The notes: generated by a model from the letters alone, not told the origin. A stretch of 12,763 bases of DNA from an uncultured Rhodospirillaceae bacterium (GCA_900320035.1 ONQU01000046.1:1-12763), one strand, 5' to 3'. Positions 1 to 6,124 are shown, counted from the stretch's first letter. Program-made: numbers and translations.

Positions 1-276
1 AGGCTTATACCCTAACTCTTTCAGCGCTTCCATATATGGTTTGATATCTTTACCGGTATAAATCATCGTAGTTTCATCCGGAGATTCCTCAGGCGTTCCT
101 GCCGGCAAACCTGTATCTACCAAAATTACTTCAGTTCCTGTATCAATCACATAGTTCTGAAGACCTGAGCGATATTTCATATTGGCATCAAACTTATCCG
201 CACCATTTTCACCACCGAAAGCAAAAGGCTGTGTCATAAATCCATTATTTCTGAATTTTACTGCTTGTATCTTCAT
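1..276 (-). CDS. MBL-fold metallo-hydrolase, N-terminal 92 residues (runs off left edge)
   Basis: The reading frame starts at an ATG at 274-276 and stays open to the window edge, so only the first 92 residues are visible. An AAAGGAAC ribosome site lies just upstream at about 285-291. The visible part has the opening of a metallo-beta-lactamase fold: a first strand (MKIQAVKF), then an N-terminal segment leading to VILVDTGLP at about residues 50-58. This is the typical strand and Asp-Thr-Gly turn before the metal site. The diagnostic HxHxDH metal motif would lie further on, outside the window, so activity cannot be judged. No signal peptide is seen, so it is probably cytoplasmic. It follows the flavodoxin gene by 33 nt on the same strand and is probably the third gene of that operon. 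Substrate unknown; superfamilies with this opening include quorum-lactonase-like and glyoxalase-II-like hydrolases. Confidence 0.75.
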   Translation of the reverse strand, partial: MKIQAVKFRNNGFMTQPFAFGGENGADKFDANMKYRSGLQNYVIDTGTEVILVDTGLPAGTPEESPDETTMIYTGKDIKPYMEALKELGYKP

Positions 277-309
277 ATCATAGTTCCTTTATAAGGTACT
301 ATATTAACT

Positions 310-873
310 TTACAGCCATTCAGCAACCCATTTCTTCAACTCGTTTTCAGAAACACCGGAAGAAAATTTTTTACCGTTTAAAACTTTGGCTTGTGGAGCA
401 AGTGATTGCATAATTTTGCCGGAATCACCAATATCGCTACCACCGGAAGTTGCAAACGGAATAACCGTTTTACCGGAAAAATCATAACTCTCCATAAATG
501 TATCAATAATAGAAGGTTCGCGATACCACCAAATCGGAAAGCCCACAAATATCACATCGTATTTATTCATATCTGCCACTTTACCTTTAATCGCCGGACG
601 GCTTGATTTATCAGCCATTTCCACTGAACTGCGGCTTTGTTTGCTGTGCCAATTCAAATCAGCATCCGTATATGGTTGTTCCGGTTTAATTTCAAACAAA
701 TCACCTCCCGTTGCGGTTGCTAATTTCTCGGCCACACCAGCGGTTGTTCCGGTTGCACTGAAATAGGCTACCAATACTTTTTTAGCTGTCATATTATTTT
801 CCTCCGCTTTTACATTAAAACTTATTAAGAATATTAAACTCATTAAAAGTAACGATAAGATCTTTTGCATCAT
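310..873 (-). CDS. Flavodoxin-family protein with N-terminal Sec signal peptide
   Basis: This 187-residue protein has a flavodoxin-like fold. Residues 33-50 give a beta strand and the FMN-phosphate loop (VAYFSATGTTAGVAEKL). Residues 105-120 carry a second strand with WWYREP, as in flavodoxins that flank FMN with aromatic residues, and 134-150 carry a VIPFATSGG strand/loop. These features resemble the Flavodoxin_4 type family. Residues 1-23 form a classical signal peptide, with a Lys, a long hydrophobic core and a probable cleavage after VKA, so this form should be exported. There is no twin-arginine motif, which is unusual for a cofactor-binding flavoprotein. The start is one of two tandem ATGs (868-873) behind AAAGGAAAAT. 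It begins 14 nt after the DXS-like gene and is surely cotranscribed. A second, better-placed ribosome site precedes Met28, so a cytoplasmic form is possible. Its redox partner is unknown. Confidence 0.88.
   Translation of the reverse strand: MMQKILSLLLMSLIFLISFNVKAEENNMTAKKVLVAYFSATGTTAGVAEKLATATGGDLFEIKPEQPYTDADLNWHSKQSRSSVEMADKSSRPAIKGKVADMNKYDVIFVGFPIWWYREPSIIDTFMESYDFSGKTVIPFATSGGSDIGDSGKIMQSLAPQAKVLNGKKFSSGVSENELKKWVAEWL
790..805 (-). promoter_or_regulatory. Internal Shine-Dalgarno and ATG within the flavodoxin gene
   Basis: On the minus strand, GGAGG at 801-805 lies exactly 8 nt before the ATG at 790-792, which is Met28 of the flavodoxin ORF. The resulting 160-residue product would begin with MTAKKVLVAYFSATG, exactly where a normal cytoplasmic flavodoxin begins, and would lack the signal peptide. 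This site matches the anti-SD better than the one before the annotated start. Part of the match could be chance, because the codons encode Ala-Glu-Glu. Dual translation is inference. Confidence 0.5.
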
Positions 874-887
874 ATTTTCCTTTACTT

Positions 888-2648
888 CTATTTGCTTATA
901 TTTTTTACATATGCGACGATTTGTTCAGTTGTCATACCGAGTTGTTCTAAAAGTTCTTGCGGATTGTAGCGATCATAGAATTCTTTTTTCAAACCATAGG
1001 TCTTTACTTTCATATTTTTATCCGCATAAAAAGCTGCCACTTTCTGACCGAAACCACCATCAATAATACCATCTTCCAAGGTAATAACCAACTGATGATT
1101 TTTCATTAAATCGGAGAGCAATTGTTCATCAATACCTGATGCAAAACGCGGATTAATAAGGGTTGGGATAAAACCAAGTTCTGATTTAACTTTTTCAGCC
1201 ACATCTTCACCGCGCTGATAAAAATCACCAAGTGCCAAAATTGCAACTTTCTCACCGGCTTGTTCAACCTTAAAGGTGTTAATTTTGTCATAATCTTTGT
1301 CTGCCGGACGAGATGTTACCATATTTCCCGGCATCATAATCATCACCGGATGATTTTTCTGATCCACCGCCCAGTCCAGCATATTTAAATATTCATCTTT
1401 TGAAGTCGGTGCCAAAACCACCAAATTCGGAATAGTTGAAAATGCCGCCATCGTAAAAATGCCCAAGTGTGTCACATCGGTCAAGCTGTCAAACGATGCA
1501 AAATTCAACACTATTGTCACCGGATTGTTGTTGATACACACATCTTGTGAAATCTGATCATAAGTGCGCTGAATAAAAGTCGAACCGGTAAAGACCAACG
1601 GTTTTCCCCCTGCCTTAGCTATGCCGGAAGCCATAGCAATGGCATGTTCTTCAGCAATACAAACATCTATATATTGCTTCCCTAACTTCGCCCGCAAATC
1701 AGGTGTTAATCCTCCCAAAGCCGGCATTGACGGGGTAATGGCTACAAAATCTTTATCTTGTGCGGCTTTGTTCATAATATACTGGGCAGTTAGGTTGGTA
1801 TAACTCTCTGCAGGAAATCTGATTTTTGCCTCACCGGTTTCCCGCTTAAATGGTAAACACCAGTGCCAAGCCTCACGATTTTCTTCCGCCGGCTGATAGC
1901 CCTTCCCTTTTTGCGTATTGATATGAACAACAATCGGATGGTCAATATCTTTGACCTTTTGCAAAACCCCAATCATGGCCTGAATATCATTACCATTTTC
2001 TTCATAAATATAGTCCAAACCCCACGCCTTGAAGAAATTGTTTGCAGCTTTTCCTTTTGTTTCACGCAGTTCGGTCAAATTTTGATAGAGACCGCCATGA
2101 ACCTCAGGAATAGATTGCTGATTATCATTGACAATGATTATTAAGTTTGATTTTAATTCTGAACCAACAAAATCCAAGGCTTCTAGAGCTTCTCCGCCTG
2201 ACAAAGAACCATCACCTATAAGCGCAATAACATTTTCTTTTCCGCCTTTCAAATCTCTGGCTTTAGCCAAACCGCTTGCGAGCGAAATAGAAGTTGACGT
2301 ATGTCCGACATTAAACAAATCGTGTTCACTCTCATTAGGATTGCTATATCCGGAATCATCTTTAAAACACTCTTCGTTGATATATCCGTTTTTGCGTCCT
2401 GTTAGCATTTTATGCGGATAACTCTGGTGCGACACATCAAAAACAAACTTGTCCCGTGGAGAGTCAAAAACATAGTGCATAGCAATTTCTGTTTCCACTA
2501 TCCCGAAGTTTGGTCCGAAATGTCCACCGATTTTAGTCAGGCGATTAAATAGAGCCTCGCGAATATCCTGCGCCAGTGTTTCCAATTGTTCGGCTCTAAG
2601 TTTTTTCACATCTGCCGGAGAATTGATAGTCTTTAAAACATCATACAT
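888..2648 (-). CDS. 1-deoxy-D-xylulose-5-phosphate synthase-like thiamine diphosphate enzyme
   Basis: The 586-residue protein has the transketolase/DXS layout: N-terminal thiamine-diphosphate domain, central pyrimidine-binding domain, C-terminal transketolase domain. The metal/diphosphate motif is GDG at 145-147 with ND at 174-175. His43 (GGHFGPNFG), His262 and the catalytic Glu333 in IAEEHA align with E. coli DXS His49, His299 and Glu370. Classical DXS condenses pyruvate with glyceraldehyde 3-phosphate for isoprenoid, thiamine and pyridoxal synthesis. From Glu333 to Gly441 the alignment to my recollection of E. coli DXS is gap-free. Over it, Tyr392, Arg420, Asp427 and Arg478 become Gly355, Phe383, Thr390 and Gly441, so the acceptor-phosphate contacts are missing. 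It is also shorter than the roughly 620 residues usual for DXS. Firmicutes carry similar short DXS-like proteins. The family is secure but the reaction is not. The start has a TGAGGTAG ribosome site, and the gene leads a three-gene operon with flavodoxin and MBL hydrolase genes. Confidence 0.88.
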   Translation of the reverse strand: MYDVLKTINSPADVKKLRAEQLETLAQDIREALFNRLTKIGGHFGPNFGIVETEIAMHYVFDSPRDKFVFDVSHQSYPHKMLTGRKNGYINEECFKDDSGYSNPNESEHDLFNVGHTSTSISLASGLAKARDLKGGKENVIALIGDGSLSGGEALEALDFVGSELKSNLIIIVNDNQQSIPEVHGGLYQNLTELRETKGKAANNFFKAWGLDYIYEENGNDIQAMIGVLQKVKDIDHPIVVHINTQKGKGYQPAEENREAWHWCLPFKRETGEAKIRFPAESYTNLTAQYIMNKAAQDKDFVAITPSMPALGGLTPDLRAKLGKQYIDVCIAEEHAIAMASGIAKAGGKPLVFTGSTFIQRTYDQISQDVCINNNPVTIVLNFASFDSLTDVTHLGIFTMAAFSTIPNLVVLAPTSKDEYLNMLDWAVDQKNHPVMIMMPGNMVTSRPADKDYDKINTFKVEQAGEKVAILALGDFYQRGEDVAEKVKSELGFIPTLINPRFASGIDEQLLSDLMKNHQLVITLEDGIIDGGFGQKVAAFYADKNMKVKTYGLKKEFYDRYNPQELLEQLGMTTEQIVAYVKNISK

Positions 2649-2686
2649 ATTCTACCTCATTTGATATTGTTAACAAAAGTATTTTT

Positions 2687-2715
2687 AGTATATATATAAT
2701 CATCATCAACAGAAA
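2687..2715 (-). promoter_or_regulatory. Candidate promoter for the DXS-like/flavodoxin/MBL operon
   Basis: On the minus strand, TATACT at 2687-2692 (five of six matches to the -10 consensus) lies 17 nt from a poor -35, TTTCTG at 2710-2715. This would place the transcript start about 30 nt before the start codon at 2648. The region is extremely A+T-rich, so a chance -10 is likely and the weak -35 lowers confidence. It is the best candidate I see between this operon and the divergent plus-strand gene. Confidence 0.35.
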
Positions 2716-2735
2716 CATTTAAAGCAAGCATTTTT

Positions 2736-2763
2736 TTGTGTTATCAAGAGTAATTTATATAAT
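2736..2763 (+). promoter_or_regulatory. Candidate promoter for the small plus-strand gene
   Basis: A perfect TATAAT at 2758-2763 has a poor -35 (TTGTGT at 2736-2741) 16 nt upstream. It would give a leader of roughly 40 nt before the ATG at 2813. A 14-nt perfect A+T palindrome (ATAAATATATTTAT, 2781-2794) lies in that leader. Its composition makes it weak evidence for an operator. Confidence 0.35.
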
Positions 2764-2812
2764 CATAATGTCACATTTCCATAAATATATTTATAGAGCA
2801 TAAGAAGCAGAA

Positions 2813-3157
2813 ATGAAGGTATTGATTGAAACATTAAACAACCGCAAAGGCTATAAATTCTTTGAAAACCGTGAGGACTTTTCTCAATACGCCGACAGGC
2901 GGATTGGCAGACCGGCAATGCCGGAATGCGAAGTGTTGGAAAACAAACTGTTCTATATCTTCAGACAACAGAAAAAGTTAAAGAAAGCAAAGCAATACGA
3001 GGCTTTAATATACGCCGCAGGCAGAGTCTATGAAGCCTATGGCGCCATCAGAAGATGTATAAAGCAAAAACCGCCACGGTTTCGTAGTGGTCAGACAGGT
3101 AAATTTCATAAGGATTATTTTCTAATTGGTTGTCTTTTCTGTGTTCTCTTTGGTTGA
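2813..3157 (+). CDS. Small basic hypothetical protein, possibly frameshifted at its end
   Basis: I do not recognise this 114-residue protein. It is the only plausible plus-strand gene in the window. Residues 1-88 look like a real protein: a short first strand (MKVLIETL), a mixed-charge region with RRIGRPAMPECE at about 29-40, then a Lys-rich helix (QQKKLKKAKQYEA, about 52-64) and an Ala/Tyr helix to about residue 84. The tail from about residue 88 changes character: a Pro/Arg/Gly stretch, then a Cys- and Phe-rich hydrophobic end that overlaps an antisense ankyrin remnant. A terminator-like hairpin at 3070-3091 falls inside the ORF. A TAA in another frame at 3060-3062 lies just before it, which suggests that an indel removed the original stop. 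The ribosome site is weak (AAGAAG about 5 nt before the ATG). Function unknown. There is no clear DNA-binding helix-turn-helix and no membrane segment in the body. Confidence 0.5.
   Translation: MKVLIETLNNRKGYKFFENREDFSQYADRRIGRPAMPECEVLENKLFYIFRQQKKLKKAKQYEALIYAAGRVYEAYGAIRRCIKQKPPRFRSGQTGKFHKDYFLIGCLFCVLFG
3070..3091 (+). other. Terminator-like hairpin, apparently decayed, inside the small gene
   Basis: A 9-bp stem (3070-3078 with 3083-3091) has one G-T wobble and one C/A mismatch around a GTTT loop. It is preceded by an A-run, as in the bidirectional terminator at 5723-5761, but the expected T-run is replaced by CAGACAGG. I read it as the remnant of an intrinsic terminator that once ended a shorter plus-strand gene. 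It could also be a chance hairpin. Confidence 0.35.
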
Positions 3158-3295
3158 ATAGTCTTCTTGTGCTGGTGGGCGTAAAATGTATCCGCCGTTA
3201 TCAAGCAGAAGACTTGCTACATCAAATTCCAAGTGATTTAATGCTGACATCAATGGTGTTTCCATTCTGATATTCGGGCGATTGACATCAATTCC
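3122..3295 (-). pseudogene. Ankyrin-repeat protein remnant (5'-truncated)
   Basis: Between an in-frame TAA at 3296-3298 and a TAG at 3122-3124, the minus strand encodes 57 residues. They start GIDVNRPNIRMETPLMSALN and continue into an LEFDVASLLLDNGG stretch. The spacing and residues (G-x-DVN, TPLMSA, VASLLLDNG) are those of one complete ankyrin repeat, followed by a short polar tail ending EKTTN. This is how the C-terminus of an ankyrin protein would look. No upstream repeats are present, because the preceding DNA is the 3' end of the metallopeptidase gene 27 nt away. The only in-frame ATG (3263-3265) lies inside the repeat and lacks a ribosome site. It is most simply a truncated remnant left by deletion or recombination. 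Ankyrin proteins in bacteria often mediate host or protein contacts, but no role can be assigned here. Confidence 0.65.
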
Positions 3296-3324
3296 TTAAA
3301 AAACATTTATTTCATCAAATGAGA

Positions 3325-4926
3325 TCAGCGTTCCTTTTGCGATGTTTGCAAATGATACGCTTTTTGCGCTTCAATATTACACTTTTTTTCAACATCAGGT
3401 ATCTTTTCAAATTTCCGAATACTTTTGCAAATTTTTTCCCAAACTTCCGGTGATCGATCCAATAATATCGGCTCCCAAAAATTAGGTACTTCTAAAGCCA
3501 TTTCTTCACTTAAATGTAAACCGGAGCGATTATTTAAAGTTGATGATACAGAAACCTCATTTTGCTTGAGTGTAAATGCATCCCTAACCTCTTCAACCTC
3601 TGCCGTCGGAAATATTGCAAACATATATTTTTGCATCAAATCATTTTTTGCAATCAACTGAAATTTTTCTGCTGGTTTAAATGGTACATTGTTATCATCA
3701 TACCCGTTTATTTTTGTACGTAAATCCATACCATCAAGCGAATATATCTGTTGCAATATACTTTCATAAGTCGCATTAGAAACATATTTATCCCTCTGTG
3801 GTATGGTAAAATAATCATACTCGGAAACAACTTTCTTGAAACTTTGATCATGACATACGTCATGCATAATGTGATTGTAATGTTTTTGTATCAACTGCGG
3901 ATTATTTTCCAAATATTCCGAATGGAAATTCTGAAGTTTGAATTTAAGTTGTTCAGCAATCAAAATATGTTGAAAACACTCCGACCGTTTATCTATGGCA
4001 ACAGAATCTAAAAGATGTATCTGACTGCTGACCTGATCGAAAATCGGCTTTTTATACTTACGTAATGACACAATTTCACTTAACTTTTGAGCAAGATCAA
4101 CATTCTCACTGTAAACAGGTACATCTTCCGACATATATTCCGCAAAATTTACCCCGCCTATTGTATACATATAATTACGCACATAGTTGTAATTTTTCTT
4201 ACTGTCATCAACAAAACCAAACTGTTTTAAATACGATTGAAAATATGAATATGAATTGGATTTATAATACGAATAAAACTTATCAAGCCACATTTTATAC
4301 GTGCCATTGGCAATTAAAGTCCATTCTTTTTGACGTGCCTCCGGCGAATTATCAAACGGATTGATTTTGCCATCTTGTAATGCTTTAAAATAAAAACCGA
4401 ATACACCGTTACGATAAGCATCAATAATCTTTTTCTTGTCGGTTGCTGCCATATATTCATAACGTGTTGTCAATAATTGTGCAATATTGGCACTGATTTC
4501 TTCATGCATACACAAACGAAAATACTCTTCCGGTTTGAATAATAATTTTGTACGATACCGTATTTGATAGTTATGCAAATGCCATTGCTCATGAACAAAA
4601 TTCATCAACTGCATTCTATATTTATCGGAATTAGGTACAAAAATACGGATAATTTTTCCCATAGAATGATATAACAATCCTCTCGATGCACTGCTCAGCG
4701 TATCGACACGATACAAAACATTGTGCACCGGATGATCAATGGTCTTGGTTTTTTCTTTTGACTTTTTATTGTGCTTTAATATTTCTTTCTTTTGTTTGGC
4801 AATTTTTTGTTCCTTTAGATAACGATTGTCATCACCGACAATAGCCCCTACACACAGACCGAAGGCAATCACTGCAATTGCATGTTTCCACCCGAAAGGA
4901 AAAATATTTTTATTCTGTTTTGCCAT
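3325..4926 (-). CDS. Predicted membrane-anchored zincin-type metallopeptidase (HExxH)
   Basis: I do not recognise the family of this 533-residue protein, but its architecture is clear. Residues 13-31 form one hydrophobic segment and 33-62 a very Lys-rich linker. A globular domain follows with HEQWH at 112-116, a standard HExxH zinc/catalytic motif in a VHEQWHLHN helix. At 141-147, HEEISAN lies 25-30 residues later and offers a glutamate as third ligand, as in gluzincins. A His cluster (349, 352, 355, 359) is a second possible metal site. The C-terminal third has no visible motif. The dense positive charge just after the membrane segment makes topology uncertain: it may be a plain N-terminal anchor with a periplasmic domain, or reversed. 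The start has AGAGGT 5 nt upstream and a good promoter. It stands alone, next to an ankyrin remnant. The peptidase function is inferred from the motif only. Confidence 0.7.
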   Translation of the reverse strand: MAKQNKNIFPFGWKHAIAVIAFGLCVGAIVGDDNRYLKEQKIAKQKKEILKHNKKSKEKTKTIDHPVHNVLYRVDTLSSASRGLLYHSMGKIIRIFVPNSDKYRMQLMNFVHEQWHLHNYQIRYRTKLLFKPEEYFRLCMHEEISANIAQLLTTRYEYMAATDKKKIIDAYRNGVFGFYFKALQDGKINPFDNSPEARQKEWTLIANGTYKMWLDKFYSYYKSNSYSYFQSYLKQFGFVDDSKKNYNYVRNYMYTIGGVNFAEYMSEDVPVYSENVDLAQKLSEIVSLRKYKKPIFDQVSSQIHLLDSVAIDKRSECFQHILIAEQLKFKLQNFHSEYLENNPQLIQKHYNHIMHDVCHDQSFKKVVSEYDYFTIPQRDKYVSNATYESILQQIYSLDGMDLRTKINGYDDNNVPFKPAEKFQLIAKNDLMQKYMFAIFPTAEVEEVRDAFTLKQNEVSVSSTLNNRSGLHLSEEMALEVPNFWEPILLDRSPEVWEKICKSIRKFEKIPDVEKKCNIEAQKAYHLQTSQKER

Positions 4927-4942
4927 ATATACCTCTGTATTA

Positions 4943-4971
4943 AAAGTATCATATTAAACATTTTTTGTCAA
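4943..4971 (-). promoter_or_regulatory. Sigma-70-type promoter of the metallopeptidase gene, with very short leader
   Basis: The minus strand carries a perfect TTGACA at 4966-4971 and TACTTT at 4943-4948, separated by exactly 17 nt. Transcription should start near 4936. That is almost at the AGAGGT ribosome site (4931-4936), about 10 nt before the ATG at 4926. The mRNA would thus begin at or within its Shine-Dalgarno sequence. Confidence 0.65.
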
Positions 4972-4987
4972 TCATAATATTATGATT
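4970..4987. promoter_or_regulatory. 18-nt perfect palindrome overlapping the -35 element
   Basis: AATCATAATATTATGATT is a perfect inverted repeat of two 9-nt halves and shares two bases with the -35 hexamer of the metallopeptidase promoter. Its position and symmetry suit an operator for a dimeric regulator. The composition is mostly A+T, which raises the chance of coincidence, and no regulator gene is visible nearby. Confidence 0.5.
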
Positions 4988-5099
4988 TAAATATTTTCTA
5001 TGGCAAATTTAAAACAAACACCTACCGCTCCCAAAAACAAACTTTAAGAACAGCCTTCTCAAATCCATACTATATGAGATTTCTTTAATATGGGTATTA

Positions 5100-5552
5100 C
5101 TATTTCAAGCGCGGTTTATTTGGCACCGGTATTTCGTTTGTTTCCGGCTTAAAAGTTGTGTTAGGTTCCCAAACTTGATTGCGACCAATAAAGGCGATTT
5201 TTCCCCGAACAATCAGCTTATCACCGTCACGCCACAAATCACAATCATACACTTTACCTTTTTTCGGATCTAAAATTTCTCCATTGGTATATTTATTTTC
5301 TTCTTTTTCCATATCCCAAATAATATCCAACCCTTTAATCAATGGTTCGTCCGGTAATTTGGCTACAGCCTGCTTATTTTGAAACAATTCCACCACACGA
5401 CCGTAAATTTTTCCCTGATATTCATAAATTTGCACAACACTTTTTGCTGTGTTCGTTTCATCGTCAATGGTGGTCCAATATCCCACAACATCATCTCCGG
5501 CCCAAACTGGACGTGACATAAATATCATCATTAGAAACAGTATTTTTTTCAT
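5100..5552 (-). CDS. DUF2147 family secreted protein
   Basis: This 150-residue protein has a signal peptide (residues 1-18: MKK, hydrophobic Met/Phe-rich core, cleavage after VWA) and a mature DUF2147-type domain. It shows the family's pattern: GYWTTIDDE at about 24-32, VQIYEYQGKIYGRVVEL at about 40-56, then GLDIIWDM, NGEILDPKKGKVYDC and a final strand with LIVRGKIAFIGRNQVW. Members are small periplasmic or surface beta-rich proteins of unknown function, common in Proteobacteria. I chose the ATG at 5550-5552 because AAAGGAG lies 7 nt upstream and the signal peptide starts there. An 18-codon upstream extension to a TTG at 5604-5606 would start inside the -35 element. The gene seems to be transcribed alone. 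No convincing terminator is visible in the A+T-rich 170 nt that follow. Confidence 0.82.
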   Translation of the reverse strand: MKKILFLMMIFMSRPVWAGDDVVGYWTTIDDETNTAKSVVQIYEYQGKIYGRVVELFQNKQAVAKLPDEPLIKGLDIIWDMEKEENKYTNGEILDPKKGKVYDCDLWRDGDKLIVRGKIAFIGRNQVWEPNTTFKPETNEIPVPNKPRLK

Positions 5553-5577
5553 CTTAATCTCCTTTTTTCTTCCCATC

Positions 5578-5606
5578 TTTCTAACACATAAAAATTTTAT
5601 TTTCAA
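5578..5606 (-). promoter_or_regulatory. Promoter of the DUF2147 gene
   Basis: TTGAAA at 5601-5606 and TAGAAA at 5578-5583 on the minus strand are spaced by 17 nt. Transcription would start about 20 nt before the AAAGGAG/ATG start at 5552. The promoter overlaps the longer ORF extension and supports the shorter start. Confidence 0.55.
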
Positions 5607-5722
5607 GATTAGTTTTAAATCTATCTATTGCAAGCTCTTATAAAAGATACCATCGGCCTTAAAATATTAGAAAAGAATATTGGAGCCGAAAATATAAGAT
5701 AATTTTATTTATCATTTTCAGC

Positions 5723-5761
5723 AAAAAAAAACGGCCCCGGAAAAATCGGAAGCTGTTTTTT
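5723..5761 (-). terminator. Intrinsic terminator, symmetrical in both directions
   Basis: An A-run (5723-5731), a stem of CGGC (5732-5735) with GCTG (5752-5755), and an inner CCG/CGG pairing (5737-5739 with 5747-5749) are followed by a T-run (5756-5761). Read on the minus strand it ends in nine U's and lies 15 nt after the stop of the ACP-like gene, which it should terminate. The pairing is slightly better on the plus strand, where one pair is a G-U wobble. Confidence 0.8.
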
Positions 5762-5775
5762 GTTGTCACATCAAC

Positions 5776-6078
5776 TTATTCATCAATATCGATACCAAGT
5801 TTTTCTGCTTCTTGAATATATAAATTAATAGTATCAATTATTGATTTCACATTACCATTAGGCAAAACTTTATACAATTCATACGGAAGGTAAACATGCT
5901 TATCTTTGCTAATTTGCTCAATAACCCTAGCTTTCCCTAAAATCAAATAAAAATCCTTTTCAAGGTTTTTTCCACCTAACTCGTCATCAGTCAAACTGTC
6001 TAAGAAACTTTTTGTTTGCTGATTTTTAGCCACTTTGTTTATTGCTGTTCTAACATCCTGAATTGTGATTTTTTTCAT
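5776..6078 (-). CDS. Small acyl-carrier-protein-like protein without the phosphopantetheine serine
   Basis: This 100-residue, mostly helical soluble protein is not identified with certainty. Its plan resembles an acyl carrier protein: a first helix (about 6-18), a loop with DDELGGKNLEKDF (about 31-43), a second helix (about 48-57), a YLP turn (63-65) where ACPs have IP, and a last helix with VKSIIDTINLYI (about 77-88). In ACPs the KNL-x-x-D-L stretch leads into Asp-Ser-Leu, whose Ser carries the prosthetic group. Here the equivalent region reads YLILGKAR, with no Ser. It would therefore be a non-carrier relative, or the likeness is chance. The context favours an acyl link, because the gene just upstream encodes an acyl-ACP synthetase. 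It has its own promoter and terminator. There is no Shine-Dalgarno before the ATG, only an A/T-only leader, which is unlike its neighbours. ORF confidence is good; the ACP likeness is a weak inference. Confidence 0.6.
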   Translation of the reverse strand: MKKITIQDVRTAINKVAKNQQTKSFLDSLTDDELGGKNLEKDFYLILGKARVIEQISKDKHVYLPYELYKVLPNGNVKSIIDTINLYIQEAEKLGIDIDE

Positions 6079-6124
6079 AATTATGTAATATTAAAATATT
6101 TAAATAATAAAAATTCAAAGGCGC

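Noticed and set aside
1863..2144. Open frame of 93 codons on the plus strand
   Set aside because: It is wholly antisense to the DXS-like gene, with no ribosome site and no protein-like motif.
2761..2769. AATCATAAT, the same 9-mer as one half of the palindrome at 4970-4987, upstream of another gene
   Set aside because: One half-site in very A+T-rich DNA is easily chance, and no second half is present.
5553..5606. An 18-codon N-terminal extension of the DUF2147 gene from a TTG codon
   Set aside because: The TTG lies inside the likely -35 box, has no ribosome site, and would bury the signal peptide. The ATG at 5552 has AAAGGAG at ideal spacing.
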